Of a DNA stretch of 8,978 bases, positions 7,334 through 8,978 are shown one piece after another. The notes under the pieces are model-generated. The model was given only the letters and a program-made list of their open reading frames with translations, made no database searches and was not told the DNA's origin. The DNA is taken from positions 1-8,978 of the forward strand of contig JAFECV010000062.1 in the NCBI GenBank assembly GCA_018241985.1, read 5' to 3'. Positions within the stretch are counted from its first letter, which is position 1, and each line of letters starts with the position of its first letter. This DNA is from Pseudomonadota bacterium (GTDB taxonomy: Bacteria > Pseudomonadota > Gammaproteobacteria > Burkholderiales > Burkholderiaceae_C). The position numbers and the translations under genes are program-made.

Positions 7334-8134
7334 ATGGGTTTTCTCACCGGCAAGAAGCTGCTGATCACCGGCGTGCTGTCGAACCGCTCGATCGCGTACG
7401 GCATCGCGCGCGCCTGCCATGCCCAGGGCGCGGAGCTTGCGTTCAGCTATGTCGGTGAGCGCTTCCGTGACCGCATCACCGAATTCGCCGCCGAGTTCGA
7501 CAGCCGGCTGGTGTTCGACTGCGACGTCGGCAGCGACGAGCAGATCGCGCGCATGTTCGCCGACCTGTCGCAGGCCTGGCCGAAGTTCGACGGCTTCGTG
7601 CACGCGATCGGCTTTGCGCCGCGCGAGGCGATCGCCGGCAACTTCCTCGACGGCATGACGCGCGAGAACTATCGCATCGCGCACGACATCAGCGCCTACA
7701 GCTTCCCCGCGATGGCCAAGGCCGCGCTGCCGCACCTGAACGACAAGGCGGCGCTGCTCACGCTGACCTACCTGGGCGCGCTGCGCTCCATCCCCAACTA
7801 CAACACCATGGGCCTGGCCAAGGCGTCGCTGGAAGCCAGCGTGCGCTACCTGGCCGAAGCCATGGGCCGCACCCCGGACGGCCGCAGCATCCGCGTCAAC
7901 GGCATCAGCGCCGGCCCGATCAAGACGCTGGCCGCCAGCGGCATCAAGGACTTCGGCAAGCTGCTGGGACGCGTCGCCGACGCCTCGCCGCTGCGCCGCA
8001 ACGTGACGATCGACGACGTCGGCAACGTGGCGGCGTTCCTGCTGTCCGACCTCGCGAGCGGCGTGACGGCGGAGATCACCTACGTCGACGGCGGCTTCAG
8101 CCAGACCGCGGGGCTGTCGGCGGATCAGGTCTGA
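7334..8134 (+). CDS. fabI: Enoyl-[acyl-carrier-protein] reductase (NADH) FabI
   Basis: FabI catalyses the last step of each round of type II fatty acid elongation, the NAD(P)H-dependent reduction of trans-2-enoyl-ACP, in the cytoplasm. The protein has 266 residues (E. coli 262). The N-terminus [14 protein letters not shown] and the nucleotide-binding [14 protein letters not shown] (12-25) are classic. The atypical SDR catalytic set is present at E. coli-like positions: Tyr146, Tyr156 and Lys163, within [40 protein letters not shown] (193-207) is the substrate-loop region. It is four residues longer than E. coli FabI, owing to RTPDGRS around 179-185. Residues equivalent to the triclosan-resistance sites of E. 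coli FabI (Gly93, Met159 and Phe203, here Phe207) are all wild type, so the enzyme should be triclosan-sensitive (inference). It is divergent from yejA and 68 bp upstream of the ligase gene in the same direction. Confidence 0.97.
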   Translation: MGFLTGKKLLITGVLSNRSIAYGIARACHAQGAELAFSYVGERFRDRITEFAAEFDSRLVFDCDVGSDEQIARMFADLSQAWPKFDGFVHAIGFAPREAIAGNFLDGMTRENYRIAHDISAYSFPAMAKAALPHLNDKAALLTLTYLGALRSIPNYNTMGLAKASLEASVRYLAEAMGRTPDGRSIRVNGISAGPIKTLAASGIKDFGKLLGRVADASPLRRNVTIDDVGNVAAFLLSDLASGVTAEITYVDGGFSQTAGLSADQV

Positions 8135-8202
8135 TTTTTCGAGCGTTTTCGGCCGTAAGCGCAGATTCGGCGGTAACGAGCCGCTATCAAAAACGGAGCA
8201 AC
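8135..8202 (+). other. Short gap between fabI and the ligase gene with an imperfect direct repeat
   Basis: No clear terminator or promoter is visible. TTCGGCCGTAA (8148-8158) recurs with one mismatch as TTCGGCGGTAA (8166-8176), start to start 18 bp. A weak stem GCGG/CCGC with a 7-nt loop lies around 8170-8184 with no U tract. GCTATCAAAAACGGAGC (about 8183-8199) precedes the ligase ATG, and its GGAG may serve as Shine-Dalgarno. Confidence 0.4.
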
Positions 8203-8978
8203 ATGCGCCGCGTCGCTGTTGTACTCCTGTCGTTCTGGATGGCGCTGGGCTGCGCCCACGCGGCCCTGCCCTCCCCCACGCTGGCGCTGCGCTACGAACG
8301 CGGCGTCGACGTCACCGCCTACTGGGTCAGCGAGAAATACGACGGCGTGCGCGCGCTTTGGACGGGGCGTGAACTGCTGTCGCGCCAGGGCTTGCCGATC
8401 CGCGCGCCCGGCTGGTTCACGATGGGCTGGCCCGCCACGGCGCTGGACGGTGAACTGTGGGCCGGGCGCGGTGGGTTCGAGCAGGTGCAGACCGCGGTGG
8501 CGCAAAGCCAGCCACAGGATGCGCAGTGGCGCCTGCTCCGCTACATGGTGTTCGACGTGCCCGGCCGGAGCGGCGGCTTCGGCGAGCGCCTGCCGCAACT
8601 GAAGCAGGCCGTGGCCGCGATCCACCAGCCCTGGGTGCAGGCCGTGCCGCAGTGGCGCGTGGCCAGCCACGCGGCGCTGATGCAGCAGCTGCGCGAGCAC
8701 GACAAGGCCGGCGCCGAGGGCCTGATGCTGCGCAGGGACGATGCGCCGTACCGGGGCGGACGCAGCGGCGATCTGCTCAAGCTGAAAAGCTTCGAAGACG
8801 CCGAAGCCCGAGTCGTGGGCCACCTGCCCGGCAAGGGCAAGTACGCGGGCCAGACCGGCGCGCTGCTGGTGGAAATGCCCGATGGCCAGCGCTTCGGGCT
8901 GGGCAGCGGCCTCTCCGACGCGCTGCGGCGCACGCCGCCGCCGATCGGCACCGTAGTGACCTATCGCTACAACGGCCT
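8203..8978 (+). CDS. Exported ATP-dependent DNA ligase, LigE type (3' end outside window)
   Basis: This enzyme seals nicks in double-stranded DNA through a lysine-AMP intermediate. The N-terminal signal sequence places it outside the cytoplasm, as for LigE of Neisseria, Haemophilus and others. The frame is open for 258 codons to the right edge. Residues 1-20 (MRRVAVVLLSFWMALGCAHA) form an export signal. Nucleotidyltransferase motifs: motif I EKYDGVR with nucleophile Lys45, SRQG (60-63, motif Ia Arg61), motif III LDGELW (81-86), IIIa YMVFDVP (114-120), IV EGLMLR (172-177) and V LLKLK (191-195). A minimal OB domain follows (199 onward: ARVVGHLPGKGKYAG, LVEMPDGQRFGLGSGL). Only the last stretch, with motif VI, should be missing. 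There is no extra DNA-binding domain, as in minimal bacterial ligases. The start is ATG 8203 with GGAG 4 nt upstream. It may be co-transcribed with fabI. Its physiological role is not settled for the family. Confidence 0.92.
   Translation, partial: MRRVAVVLLSFWMALGCAHAALPSPTLALRYERGVDVTAYWVSEKYDGVRALWTGRELLSRQGLPIRAPGWFTMGWPATALDGELWAGRGGFEQVQTAVAQSQPQDAQWRLLRYMVFDVPGRSGGFGERLPQLKQAVAAIHQPWVQAVPQWRVASHAALMQQLREHDKAGAEGLMLRRDDAPYRGGRSGDLLKLKSFEDAEARVVGHLPGKGKYAGQTGALLVEMPDGQRFGLGSGLSDALRRTPPPIGTVVTYRYNG

Noticed and set aside
5394..7364. A 656-codon open frame on the plus strand opposite yejA
   Set aside because: It is rich in Arg, Val, Gln and His with no recognisable domain, and covers a well-conserved yejA on the other strand. 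Such antisense frames are expected in GC-rich codons. The same holds for the plus-strand frames at 4262-5416, 3550-4374 and 1679-2845.
8125..8823. A 232-codon minus-strand frame opposite the ligase gene
   Set aside because: The plus strand encodes all ligase motifs in order with a signal peptide; the minus frame shows only low-complexity His/Ala/Gln-rich sequence.

Overview
This is a chromosomal segment from a GC-rich betaproteobacterium, most likely order Burkholderiales and probably a Comamonadaceae-type genome. The basis is the GC-rich codon use, the sequence style of RimP, NusA, FabI and YejA, and the rimP-nusA order. It reads as core genome. I see no mobile element, phage gene, tRNA, rRNA or CRISPR array.

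Layout from left to right: (1) positions 1-687, minus strand, hold the first 229 codons of nusA, whose 3' end is outside the window. (2) rimP (714-1325, minus) lies 26 bp upstream of nusA. (3) About 300 bp (1326-1630) without a gene hold the leader of rimP-nusA: a good -10 box, a GC hairpin with a U-rich tail, and a downstream sequence that can compete for one arm of that hairpin, which is the pattern of an attenuator. (4) A complete yejABEF operon lies on the minus strand between 7256 and 1631, in the order yejA-yejB-yejE-yejF. It encodes a peptide ABC importer: periplasmic binding protein, two permeases and a fused double ATPase. The genes are tightly packed, with one ATGA junction and one 17-bp overlap. 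(5) fabI (7334-8134, plus) diverges from yejA across less than 100 bp. (6) From 8203 to the right edge, an ATP-dependent DNA ligase of the exported LigE type carries an N-terminal signal sequence; its last few codons are outside the window.

Functionally the window joins transcription and ribosome assembly (NusA, RimP), peptide uptake (Yej), fatty acid elongation (FabI) and an exported DNA ligase. All genes from yejA to nusA point the same way, so yej transcription could run into rimP-nusA unless it stops at the hairpin at 1466-1486. Long open frames opposite the yej genes are explained by GC-rich codon bias and are not listed as genes.

I do not see a clearly novel system. The points most worth a second look are the rimP leader switch, the exported ligase with its ambiguous signal-peptide type, and an AT-richer palindromic patch inside yejF.
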